Positions 1-11,412 of a stretch of 64,000 bases of DNA are shown in pieces. Source of the DNA: Megaleporinus macrocephalus (taxonomy: Eukaryota > Chordata > Actinopteri > Characiformes > Anostomidae). The notes under the pieces were generated by a model that worked only from the letters and a program-made list of their open reading frames with translations, had not been told where the DNA came from and searched no databases. The stretch lies in NCBI GenBank assembly GCA_021613375.1, contig CM038703.1, forward strand, positions 24,416,194 to 24,480,193, in the 5' to 3' direction. A program made the position numbers and the translations under genes. Position 1 is the stretch's first letter. Each line of letters starts with the position of its first letter.

Positions 1-3000
1 AATGACCTCTGGGGGAAAACTCTACCAGAGTACTTACCACAAACAGCATATTAAAAATGATCAGCATGAATTTGCACAGCTGTCCACATCCATCCAAAGC
101 CATGATTACTGAACTTTCTGTATACCTTGGCTGACACACAAAGAAGAAAATCAGACAAAGTTATCTCTGAATGCAGTTTAGCTGCTAAAAAGCTCAGCCA
201 ACATTGACCTGTTGAGCTACAACATAATAGAAAAAAGAGATTTTCAGGGATTAATAGTATTAAGTAACATGCATCTAATTAAATAAATGAGTAAATACAC
301 AATAAAAATACTTTAATTAATCACTTGGCCTGTATTTCAAGACTACAAGCTGATTCATTTTGTCCATTTGGGATTTTTGTCCTAAATGTGTCATGTATTC
401 AGCAGCAGCATTATTTGTTTTCATGTTTTCTTCACTGCAATACCCAACATGCATTAAGCAAATACATCATATAACTATAAACATTCACTGGTTTAGTCAC
501 CAACATCTAGGTGAATAATTATATCTAAGCTACCAGAGTAACTCTTACTTTGGTTGTTAAACAATACCGTGAAGAAGATGGCAGTTCTATACCTAATCAG
601 TTCACAACAGAGAAGTCTAGCCAAACTAAGTTAAAGTGGCTTATGTAGAAAAACCTCCTCTGATGAGTGATTTCTGTTGTCTGAGCAATCCGTCTTCTCC
701 ACTGTGATGTTGATTGGCCTAACAGCCAATGACTTGTTAACTTTATTACCTTTTGTAGCTATTAAAAATTACTGTCAATTACATATCGCACAACAGTAGC
801 TTGCTATTTTCCACACTTTACTGTGATAATGCCAGAGCTATCAGTAGTACATGAAAAAGATAACCTGAAAATGTTCTGCTTTGGCAGGACAATAAAGCTT
901 TATTCCATTCTATTAAAACAGCACGGTTCTCTGGCTCCGCTTAGAGCTCCTAAGGTTACCGCACCAGTGCAACCGTGCACAACCAGAAGTGTTTGCACAC
1001 GCTACAGGCAGGCACCTCGAATGCTGACTAATTTCTTTATTTCAAAGTGTGGAGTAAAGCTGCAACCAAGAAAATAATTTTTTCCAAGGTCCAGTGTCAT
1101 CTCTCTCCTCATCTCTCTCTCTCTCTCAGTCACTGTTCTGGTGTTAATTATTGTTGATGGAAATTTTACCTCCAGTACTGTTTGTGATTTCAGTTTCCTG
1201 TTTATTAAGGACTAATTTTAAATTAAATATGGATCCACCAATTTAAAGATGAGCCTTATTTTAAGTAACAGCATAATTATATTCTATTAGTATTAAGTAA
1301 TTTTCACTTAAATTAGTGATTTATGTTTATTTTCTTGGTCCGTGGCCTTAGAATACAAAAAAGGAATTACTTGCTGTTTCTAAGTCTATTTCACTTATTA
1401 CTGTGCTGTTGAAAATGTGATCTCAAGTAATTCGACCTGAAAACCAGCATATTCTATATATTTAAAGCCTTAACAGAGCGTTCATATTCCTAGACTGGAA
1501 CCAACTTTTTAAAAAATGATCTTGCTTATGGAGAGATATCTTTACTAGTTTTAATTCATATTTTAATTTTAATTCTTACTTGATTCTTACTTGTATCTTA
1601 CTGATTTTTTTTACCCAAAAATTCAGCATATTTTAAATTGTCCTTGGAAGATGCTGCATTTAATAACTAGCATCTCTTGCAGTGATAGGGTAATTTATTT
1701 AGCAAACAGATAAGCAAATGCTATTTAATTGTTACATGCATTAATTTAAAAAAATGAATTACCTAAAACTATTTAATATGAATGCTATATTCAATATTTT
1801 TGCATGCAGGTGTTATACAAGACCTTACAAAGTGTTATCTAATTATTTGACTCACATAGTTATCAGGCTTGCACAACTTAATCTAATGTCTTCTATGGCC
1901 TGTATATGACAGGTTTTTCTTAAAGTTAATATCATACACTGAACAAGTGATGTATTTAATTTACATGATTCAAATGCATTATTGCCTCATCAATGACTTT
2001 TGGCAATAGTTGTATTGATTTAATGTTTCAGTAATGTAGGAATTAGAAACAGATTTTATAATATACAGAGAAAGCTACATGTTTTTTTTTCTAGCTGACC
2101 AACCACTTCTAAACATTGTAGCTACATCATTGTATACCAACCCGCAAAACATTGTTATGACAAAACAAACAGAGTAACAATCAAAGTAGTTTTATGTATC
2201 AATATTTACATATTTACCACAAATGGCACTTTATTAAAGCAGCAACGGGGGATAGGTGTAAGATAGGTGTATTGCTGTCCCTACCAATATTTTGGGAGGA
2301 CAGAAATATCCTGACCAATGTTAGATGATGATGTTTAGGCATGCTGGCACTTGATTGGCTGAAAGGCAGGTATCAGAAGGCTCATGTCATGACACGGAGG
2401 AGGTGAGAGCTAATTAGTGTGCCTGTGGTAAAGCCAATGCTTCCTCTTTTTTGCTTCCATTTTTATGATTTTATAGTATCCCTTGATGCGAGTTTAACCG
2501 GTAGGAGGAACTTTAACACGAATGACAAGAGATTAGAAAACGTCATCTGAGCAGTGAGACTTCTTCATCCTGTCATGTTGGACTGATTCCACTCTGGGCT
2601 GCAGTGACTTCCAACCACTTGTTGAGACAGGACAGGGAGTGGCAAGCTAACTTCACTAACCCCGCAATTGATTTTGCAACTTTTAAACTCTAAATCTTAT
2701 AAATGCCATCCTTAATGGCAACAAGCAGTTAAAACAGCACTTTTTGCATTGGATTAAAGTATCCATATCAGACAAAACCGATATAATCGTGAAACCTTTT
2801 TTTTGAGGCCAAACAGCTGCTTTTGAATCCATTCAAACTGTTTAAAACCTATTGGAGAGCTAGGTGTGTGCGTTTCAGACTGATTTCTAAAGCAAATTAA
2901 GTGTTAATCTGCATGTGTTAGAGATAAACAGAAAATAAATACATCACCCTCTCAGGCAGGCTGCAGCAGGACATAACTGAAAAAAACGAAACCATTTCGC

Positions 3001-3120
3001 AGAACAGCAGAGACCCGGACGCAAAAACTACCCTCCAGCATTAAATTCAACGTTCTCTTGTGTTCAAAATTCATCTGATAAGAATATATGTTGAATATCT
3101 TTCATCAAGCTAATTGTGAG
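1..3120. other. Intergenic, nothing recognised
   Basis: AT-rich sequence. The longest ORF (823-1077, 84 codons) has no recognisable domain or splice context. I see no repeat family, RNA gene or strong promoter signal. Confidence 0.5.
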
Positions 3121-3163
3121 CTGAGAAGCACAGAGAGTGTGAAGCAGATTCTGACAACATTAT

Positions 3164-3201
3164 CTGACAACGTTGTAACAACGTAGTGGCAACGTTGTCA
3201 G
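3164..3201. repeat. Inverted repeat CTGACAACGTTG / CAACGTTGTCAG
   Basis: Perfect 12-bp arms surround a 14-nt loop. ACAACGT words recur at about 3178, 3329 and 3355, so this looks like part of a short AACGTT-rich mobile element or MITE spanning about 3150-3370. Confidence 0.55.
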
Positions 3202-3479
3202 TATCACCTAGAATCCTTCCTACGTTCTAAAAAATGTACATGGAATTTGGTAAAGTTGCTTACTTACAGGTAGAAATATTACCATAAAATAACGTTATTT
3301 AGAAGTGGCGTTGTGACAACCGTGTTCAGACAACGTAAAAAGCAACACCTTTTAACAACGTCATGTGTTTGCTGGGCTAATGGTGCAGCTCACAATCTCT
3401 CACTCACTACCAAACAAACAAACCTTACAAGACTTACCGCACTGTTGGACTTTACTATGTTAAATTCTTCCTCCGTTCC

Positions 3480-3665
3480 TGTTACAGCTCCACCGTCTAT
3501 GTACGTGTTTCTAGGCGCTACGGATCTGCTACACTCCCGTTCACTCTCAAGACCCCGCCCCCTCCGCCAAACACGTGCTCTGATTGGTAAGCAGCTGGAT
3601 ACTGTTGGGAAATAGTTCGCTTCTTTTTTTTCTCAGATACTTCCGGTTGCTTTGCAGTAGAAATG
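3480..3665. promoter_or_regulatory. Candidate promoter (GC box, CACGTG, CCAAT, ETS-like)
   Basis: Within 150 bp lie CCCCGCCCCC, the E-box CACGTG, ATTGG (inverted CCAAT) and ACTTCCGGTT (ETS/GABPA type), in a locally CpG-richer stretch. No attached exon is evident. It could serve a distal rbfox2 first exon or a gene to the left. Confidence 0.35.
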
Positions 3666-3669
3666 AAAC

Positions 3670-5180
3670 TTAACTTACTCCTGTTCTAGAAATGAGAAAC
3701 CTAAAGAGAATCTGTGGAAACGAAAGTCACGTAAAAACCGATGCAGAGGCAATGCTGATGTAATAAAATGTAAATTGAAAAACACACTTTGCAAAACTCA
3801 CCAACTTTTAAAACAATTAATAAACAAACCAATAAAAGAATCAGTCATGTATAATAGGTTCTCTCTCTAATATATGGACCCATTCTAATCTGTTTGTTCA
3901 GTGTGACCTAGTTATTGTGCAATATTTGATGCTACACCTCATCACCTGAATACACCCTGTTTTCTGACAGACAACATCAATATAACTCATGCACTCTGCC
4001 TATATTATCAGTATTTGGGTGGCTGCAGAGATTAGATTACCAGTATTTATGTAGCTGGTATAAGAGAACTGTGCAGTATCTTTCAATAACTGTATATCGG
4101 TGTATACTTGTTCTGTATCTGTTCTGCTGCTATTCTTCTTCTGCTGTAATGATGCAAATTTCCCCATGTGGGATAATAAAAGGCTATCTTATCATATCTT
4201 ATCTCTGAGAGGTTGAAAGCCAGAGTCGGTGCAGCAAGGGCTTCAGCTGGCAACAGGTTTAAACACATCATCAGCATTTTCCTCATCTGATAATTTTAAT
4301 GCTAAATCTCCCTTAATTATTTTTTTACAAAATCTACTTTGCTTCTGTTTAGTCTCCTAACACAGTGTGTTAAAACATTTGTGACAGTGAAAGACATGAA
4401 GATCGTCTTGGTGTCCACTGTAGGGAATGTTCATAAAAGGGCTATTATTGAGTCTCAAAAAAATAATTGCCCTTAGACCTCATTACATAATTCCAGGCAA
4501 CCTCACAAGTAATTAAATGTTAATTTTGTAAAAAATAAATGACTCTTTCTAACCCCATAAAATATGCTTTTTATGTAGAATGCATTTTGTAGAAATAGAA
4601 AGTGGAATATGTCTTTCTTTAACCACAACACATGTGGGATTACTGCAAAGCCAATTATGTTTTTTAGGGTACTGCAGAAATCAGCAGTGTAACTCAAACA
4701 AGAAAAATGAGAGAAGCAAACACATAGTGTACACTGCAGAGGAGGATTTACAGGAATTTTGTTAGAATAGTAATTGTCAGAAGTTATACTGATCAGAAGG
4801 TGGCTTCCTCAAACATTAACATTTGAATTTCAAATTATTTCATGTATATTGTAGCATCAGACTACAGGCTGGTCTGTCTCTGATAGACTTCGGAGGTGTG
4901 GCTATGCAGACAACAACACGCAATATCTCCAAAAAGAAAACTGTTTATGTGCCGATCTTAGTCACAATGCGAAGGCTAAGGTTCCTTTCCATGGTTACAT
5001 ATTAAGTGAAACACATGATGATAAACTCACAAATAGATTAAAAAAACAATCTAGAAAGCACTTTTGTCTGCTTGTGAGCTAATGCTACATTTCTAGAAAT
5101 TTCTTAGCCAAATGGCAAATGACTGTTTAATGCTTCGTTCTGTAACTTCAGTCTTATCAGCTCCTTTTGCTTATTGTCTT
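3670..5180. other. Intergenic with a LINE 3' tail fragment
   Basis: About 4129-4206 reads TGCAAATTTCCCCATGTGGG then ATAATAAAAGG and TCTTATCATATCTTATC. This is the form of a fish LINE 3' terminus with its oligonucleotide tail. The remainder shows nothing recognisable. Confidence 0.45.
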
Positions 5181-5183
5181 TAC

Positions 5184-5520
5184 TCATTGCTGTTTCTGAT
5201 TATTTTCTTGACCGCTGTTCATTCTCAACAGAATGACGGAGATGACGATCCTGGCATCGGTCGCCTTCCTCGCGGTGTCCAGCAGCGAACGGTAGTGCTC
5301 CTTCAGGACCTCGCTACGCCGGGCAGAGATGTCGTTGGTCCCGACGTGGATGACCACGGTCTGGATGGCGTTTCGTCTGAGGGCCGAAGGTAGACGCCTG
5401 GCGATGTCTAGGACACGAGCTCCTGGAAAACACGACACACTGGCGCGGTGTAATTTAACGTGGCGGACTATAGAGCTACCGATAACAAATACCTGTCCGG
5501 AGGGCTGAGACGCTGGGGCG
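5184..5520 (-). pseudogene. LINE ORF1 esterase (SGNH/GDSL) fragment
   Basis: On the - strand the frame reads VIGSSIVRHVKLHRASVSCF, then PGARVLDIARRLPSALRRNA, then VVIHVGTNDISARRSEVLKE. GSS near the start and GTND correspond to the serine and third blocks of SGNH hydrolases. Such an esterase domain is found in ORF1 of CR1/L2-type LINEs of fish. The frame breaks near 5206 and the catalytic Asp/His end is missing, so it is a remnant, not a host hydrolase gene. Confidence 0.65.
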
Positions 5521-5869
5521 AGAGCCGAGAAATAGAGGAAAATAGGGGTTAGCAGTCCGCTAATTTGCTAGTTCAGTTGGAGTTTCAGGTGCTGCTCGCT
5601 CTGACGCTGCTGCTCCAAAAAAGCAAAGAAAAGAGGTGGAACATTGGTACTGATACATTCTTATTTACACAGATGCACCACCTATTGATGTAAATGTTCA
5701 AAACAAAAAAGAGGGTTGTAACTGCAAATTCAGTTTATGTTGATTAGTATTGTTGTTTGGTTTTTAAGTTAGGTGGACTTCATAAGGGGGTGATGACCTT
5801 CCCGTCTCGTTCCTCTGTTTGTACCTTTCCTGCTGTGTACTTAACTGCTGTGCATTTAACAGGAAAACA

Positions 5870-6150
5870 CAAAAATGTTGGGTGCTGTGCAAAATGTAAA
5901 TAAAAACAGAATGCCATTATGTGTAAACCATTTAAACCTTTTATTTAATTGAAAATAGTACATAAGTAATACATCAAATGTTGAAACTGAGAAATTATAT
6001 TCTTTTTTGAAAAATATATGCCAGCAACATGTTTCAAAAAAATTGGAATATGGTCAACAAAAGACTGGTAAATTTGTGTAAAGCCAAAAAAAATTTAGTT
6101 GAACATCTGGTTTAACTGGCAACAAGTAATGTGATCAGATATTTAGAAAA
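5870..6150. repeat. Interspersed repeat of unresolved class
   Basis: The string TGTAAATAAAAACAGAATGC, followed by AAATGTTGAAACTGAGAAAT and GCCAGCAACATGTTTCAAAA, is one I associate with a high-copy repeat in many teleost genomes. Termini and target duplication are not evident, so I do not assign a class. Confidence 0.45.
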
Positions 6151-6309
6151 AGCAAAGAAAAGAGGTTTAATGCTTCAAAATAAACATGGGAAGGGGGTAT
6201 TTGCTGGCCATTGTCTCAGGCCTATATATATATGATATAACTGTCCCCTCGACACTATTTACGTTCCTCTAGAATTCAGAGATTATAACTTATAACCTGG
6301 GCTTACTTG

Positions 6310-6516
6310 TCTCTCTCTTCCAGCCATCCCAGTGAGACCAACACACAACAGCTCATTTCCAGTCGTTACTGGTGGGAGTCCTTAACAGCCGATGTACACA
6401 AGTTCATGGCGTCATGTTCCACCTGTTTTCTGTGCAGAACCCCCAAGTCGTTACCCGCTGTGAAACTCATGCCTCCCCCCTTTCCAGCTAGACCCTGGTC
6501 CCACACAGCACCCGAC
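6310..6516 (+). pseudogene. Ty3/gypsy integrase zinc-binding fragment
   Basis: The frame has HPSETNTQQLISSRYWWESL and a following C-x2-C (SCSTCFLCRTPK) with PARPWSH. This fits the HHCC zinc-binding domain of gypsy-type integrase, where RFWWP and the pair of cysteines are diagnostic. It stops before the catalytic core. Confidence 0.7.
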
Positions 6517-6699
6517 TGATTAGTCACAGTATTTGGCTTGTTCAGAAATAGCTCAAAACTCTTTGGACAGCTATCACTTCAGAAGTTACTGCTGTGAATG
6601 ATTGGATGCGAAGAAGTATATGGGAGGACACGCATCAACAGATCCAGTTTGCACTCAGAAGTTACAAGGAATATGCTGACTGGAGATGTGGTGATGCCC

Positions 6700-6945
6700 C
6701 CTCCTGGATGAGGTGTTTCCAGACGTAGTGCCTTTGCCACCGCTGGAGGTCGCTGGTGCCCCGACATATGGCGTCCGCTGGTTGCTGGACTTCAGGAGTT
6801 ATAAAGGGGTACTGCAGTACTTGGTGTACGGTTTCGGTCCAGTGTTGGATACCAGCCAAAGACATCATGGATTCAGGTCTGGTGGCAGACTTCCATAATC
6901 GCCATCCTGCTAAACTTGCCCCTCATCCCAGAAAGTTTCCTATGT
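6700..6945 (+). pseudogene. Gypsy chromodomain fragment (chromovirus integrase end)
   Basis: Across two frames the sequence reads YGVRWLLDFRSYKGVLQYLV, then PAKDIMDSGLVADFHNRHPA. This matches the chromodomain plus the W(V)PA-D-LV-DFH-HP ending of fish chromovirus integrases. The catalytic core that should separate it from the zinc-binding piece is missing, since only about 190 bp lie between them. Confidence 0.65.
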
Positions 6946-6959
6946 CGACACTATGATCT

Positions 6960-8335
6960 GATGAAAAATTGGTGAAATTCTGTGATCTCATTGCTGGTAA
7001 TACATAAATTAATGATTATCGACCATTAAATCTAGCAGGTAATCCACTAAAAGCAGTACTACCACATAACCAATGTGTCCCTGATGGTGCAGGGCAATAT
7101 TCAATATTGACAACCAATTAATCTATGGACCATTTTTATAAATGCAGTCTTGTACTGTTTTTGCTGTAAAATGTGGTTGATTTTGGGATTTATGACTATG
7201 ACTGATTAAGCTGTATCACAAGCCCGCATAATGCTTTAGGAATTTCCCCTAGAAATGGTGTCATGGCCAAATGTCTTTCAACACACCAGGGCAATCTAAA
7301 TGGAGTTATACTCTCATATATTATATGGTGGAGCACATGTTTGGTCACAAAACGGCATACAGAGGGTACAACACTGTGTGGTCTTTGGTCGAGTTACGTT
7401 GTGGCATGAACTGACATTGAAAGTTGGAACATTTGTATGTAACACAGCACATCTCAATCAGAAATATCATGTCCAGACCATGCTAGTCCTGCGAGTCCTT
7501 AAAACGGGATAAAAACATTTGTCCTGGAAACAACGTTTGTCTTGTTGGCTTAAATAAGTGTTGTTACTGTCGACATCAGAGACAGGACTACCTAGGGATG
7601 ATGTGTATGTAATGAACCAAATGACAGTCTAGAAAATGAAGTTCTTGGTCATCTACGAACTGGTGGGATACTCTCAGCAGTATCTTGTTGTCATAATATG
7701 AACAACTTGAAACATACTTGTGGATGTTTGCTCTAAACATTGTATTCTGTACCATCAGTCTGACCCTACCTTACTTTTGGGTCCTAAGGTCCTGACTGGA
7801 AGTGAGGAGACGCTAATCGTCATTTGGGGGTAAGGGAAATCTTCACTTTGGGAATTACCCCTGCAACCTACAAGTCAACAGTTCTGTCCCAAAGCTCTTC
7901 CAGTTAGGCCACGTTTGTAACCCTGATTAAGGAGGTGGTACAACTTTACAATGACCATAACATAGAACGTCTGTGTCTGTGATCAGTAAAATATGAAATG
8001 GACCCTTTCATTTTAAGTTTTAATGGAGCAGCAACATGATTTTTGCAACAAAGCTAACATTCTGGTGGTGTGTACTTCTATATTATGCAAAGCCAGCATA
8101 ACGTCATCTGTATACTGCACTAAGGTAGACTTCCTAACTGGACACTCTTAACTGAGAAATAGCATCCTTTCATAGTGTTTGTCTTAATAGGAGCTACTAC
8201 TAAAGGCAGATAAATTGATTTATGACTAAAAATCAGATGACCTGATTCTGTTTAATAAGTGTTATAAGATTCCCAAGTGACTCCAGTAATAAGAATCGCA
8301 TTGTTAATTAAAGGTAAACTAAATGCTTTAGCCAT
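6960..8335. other. Decayed repeat sequence, unclassified
   Basis: Neither strand yields a conserved domain. It may be the remainder of the retroelement whose gag/protease piece lies to the right, but I could not find a reverse transcriptase motif. Confidence 0.3.
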
Positions 8336-8339
8336 GGAT

Positions 8340-9010
8340 GTAGGTAATAACATAGCCTGTACTTCCAGTATCAACCAAAACAATCACATTCATTATAATT
8401 AACAGTGGTTCTCACATGCAATCTGTTGTCTTGGGTCTGACAGATTGGCTGCAAAACACCTTCAGAGCTAGCATCTCCAGTTTAGATGTTTCTGTAGGCC
8501 TTGTGTTTATGTTCTCATCTTTTTTCTTCTTATGTGCTCAGTTTCCCTGTTTCTTACAAAAATGACACACATGCTCGAGTTTACCCTGGAAGTCCTGGCT
8601 ACTTGTTTGTTGAGACACTGTTTGCAAAACTAATGAGACATGTTCTTTGATTTGGGCATCTCTTTCATATGCTGTCAAACTTTCCTAATGTCCTGCGTCA
8701 AACCATCAACTCACTGAGCCACAGACACGCATGCCGTCAGCACATCTGCTACTGAATCAAACTCTGACCATCCCCCATGGAGCAAAAAAGCCTCAGCAGT
8801 ATTGACTCACTGGTTAATTTTTCTCCTGATGACACTCAACAACCTTCTGCCAGCACACAGTAGAACTCATTTCCTCTGGATGCTTAAACTCATTTGAAAT
8901 GCAGTCTATCTGCTCTGGATTAAGTAGATTGTGCTTGAAAGAGATTTTAGTCTCCCTCTCACTGGATCTCACCTGTTTGACCACTACTGGGGCTGCTTTT
9001 AACAATGTTA
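8340..9010 (-). pseudogene. Retroelement gag-protease remnant
   Basis: On the - strand a 63-codon piece (9005-8814) is followed by a damaged zinc knuckle (CHFCKKQGN, a stop, AHKKK) near 8565. Near 8358-8381 comes VLVDTGST, the active-site motif of retroviral-type aspartic protease. The order, gag-like then knuckle then protease, is right for an LTR retroelement or old endogenous retrovirus. Frames are broken throughout and it is inactive. Confidence 0.42.
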
Positions 9011-10092
9011 GATTACACCTTTCCTCCTCACAGAGTCCCTGGACTTTAAGCTCCTAAACTGCTCTTCTGGTCTTGGCTGAAAGTCTGTGAAAGATGGGTG
9101 CATAGGTTTCTTTGCCTTTTCCTTCATCAGAGCTGACTCCTGATGTTCCCGTTTCTCCTTTTCTAGAAACTCAACATTTGCTTCCAGGAGAACAAGTGAG
9201 TGCTATGTACTTTTACAGGTTTCCTGTGCACTAATAGCAGCATGTTTGTGATTAGCACTTTCCTCTTTCATTCTGTCATTGTGTCAATTGTTCTCCCATT
9301 AGCAAAGCATGTCACTGTCTGAAGACATGAACACAACCATCAAAATATTTCTTTTTCACACATTTCGCTAGAACTGTGAAACACTGATCCTGAGTCCACT
9401 TGGAGCTTTCAGGAACTTTTTACATAGCTTAGCTTTACTTTTCAAACAAACTTTGTCTAACATTTTAGATGAATCTACCTCAAATGCACGTCTGTCTGCA
9501 TACTGAGGAGCTACAGTGGCACCAGCCATGCCTCTTGAAGTCGGCTTCCTTTCTGCATTTAAAGTGCTTACATTTTACACAATTACAAACAAAAACACAA
9601 ATCAAGAAAGTAGATTTGAAATCTAATCTCCGAAGTCAGGGTGCCACCTTTACTTCTAATCAGGTACCTGGAAACTAGAATTAAAATTAGCTACAAAGCA
9701 AACGCTGTTGCTTGTGTTAAGACCAGAAAATATTTCTCTATATTTCTGCGCCTTTCCTAGATAAAGGAAGAGAGAATCTACTAGGACAGAATCTATGAAG
9801 CTGTCCTTCGGTACCTTTTTATGGCCGACAAAACACAGGAATAAATCCTGCACCTCTCCAAATACACTATATGGAGGAAATAAACATAAAAGACAGACAA
9901 TACACTCCTACTCTGACTGTGTGTGCTGTGGTTTGTGTTTTTCGTCACTCACCGTTCATTTCAGCACAGGATCAACGACCAGCAGAAAGTCATCGGATCC
10001 TCGCTTTCTGTCCAACCACAGACGTCTGAAAAACTGGAAAACTGTAGAGATCTGTAGCATACCTTTGTCGCCATTAACTCGTCAGATAACTT

Positions 10093-10560
10093 GTTAACTT
10101 GTCGTCAGATTCTTCTGTTTAGCAAGAATCGTTTGTTTCTTCAAGAACACAGGAGCGGAGATCTCGGAAGAAAGAAGTTTTTATTGTGCGCACTCTCCTC
10201 ACCAAAGAAATCTGAACTAGTTTACAAACTCATTGCTCATATACAGAAAAACTACACCCCCTAAGGTGTTTAATAATTTACACAGACACATACAAATCCA
10301 CCATCTACCCCTCTCAGAGGGGGTGTCAGGGGAGAATTCCCATAAGGCAGGCTGTAAGATAATCCCCCAATCAGGTGGTTGTTACGTCAAAAGAGATTAA
10401 CCCAATAGGTGAAAAGGCCAAAAACAGGTCTCACAGGGGGGTATATCCAACACCAGCCTTACCTGCGAGATTACAAAAGAAACAGAAAAACTATATACAT
10501 TATAGCAATTATCTGAAAATAGAAAAATATCCAGCATTGTACAACACCACCACTAATGTT
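10093..10560 (-). mobile_element. Possible LTR/leader of the same retroelement
   Basis: On the - strand AATAAA (10185-10180) is followed by about 90 nt and then a stretch with a splice-donor-like GGTGAGT near 9950, the order of an LTR end and leader. No TG..CA boundary or target duplication could be fixed, so this is tentative. 10600-11400 has another AATAAAAG (near 10988, + strand) but nothing else recognisable. Confidence 0.22.
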
Positions 10561-11412
10561 TGTAGTTTTTGACTGCACTCATGGTATTGCATTTCATTAG
10601 GACTATGTCCAATGTAGCTTCTAGCTCAGGCCAGTTTTTGCGCACAATGTACGTACTGTTTTTCCTGGGTTTCACTTGTTTGTTGTTGGTGGGCATAAAC
10701 ACAGTTGCCTTGGGTCACTTCTGATTGGATGATTACTCAACAAGGAGTACAGCACTTCTAATTGTTGTGGACGGCACCACAAGTAAACCTATATGTGTCT
10801 TTTGAGTTCAGTATTGTAGTTCCCTGCTATTTGCTTGACCGAGGACACCTGTAGGCTCATAGGAAGAGCCGGACTCACAGTAAGAGAGACTTTAAATCTT
10901 GTAAATAGTTTTGGCTGCTATATCTGACCTTCCATCAGCCATTAAGTTAGTCTGGTGGCAGGTCTCCCCACTTCTGATGTGTATTTAATAAAAGAGTATT
11001 AGCTGAAAGTGCAATGCTTCTATGTCTCTTTGTTTGTCAGGATGTCAGATGTGGGATTGCCAAAATATGTGGTAGAGTATTCTTCATACTCAAGTTACTG
11101 TTAAAGAAAATATTTCAACTAGAAGGGAAAGTATCATTCCAAATTATTTTATAAAATGTAAGTGCACAAGTAAAATTGTTACCTATAAACAGCAAAGATC
11201 TCCTCCTTAAACAGGACAACCTTTAAAAGAGTGAGACAGAGAGAAAGGTAAGAATGGTAACTGATTAACAGGCATACATTTTAGCACAGTGGAGTTACAG
11301 GTGTTGTAGACTATATTATACAGTATTTTACACATTTTTATCAAGGGAAAGCTGAGCTTAAAATGTTAATAATATTATGACGATGTGATCTGGGTCACTC
11401 GCAGCAATGTGG

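Noticed and set aside
823..1077. 84-codon ORF as a gene
   Set aside because: No domain, no splice context, ordinary for AT-rich intergenic DNA.
3313..3615. 100-codon ORF as a gene
   Set aside because: It runs through the repeat and promoter-like patch; composition and content look random.
5184..5438. GDSL-type hydrolase as a host or bacterial gene
   Set aside because: Short and broken, lacks the catalytic end; matches the esterase of LINE ORF1.
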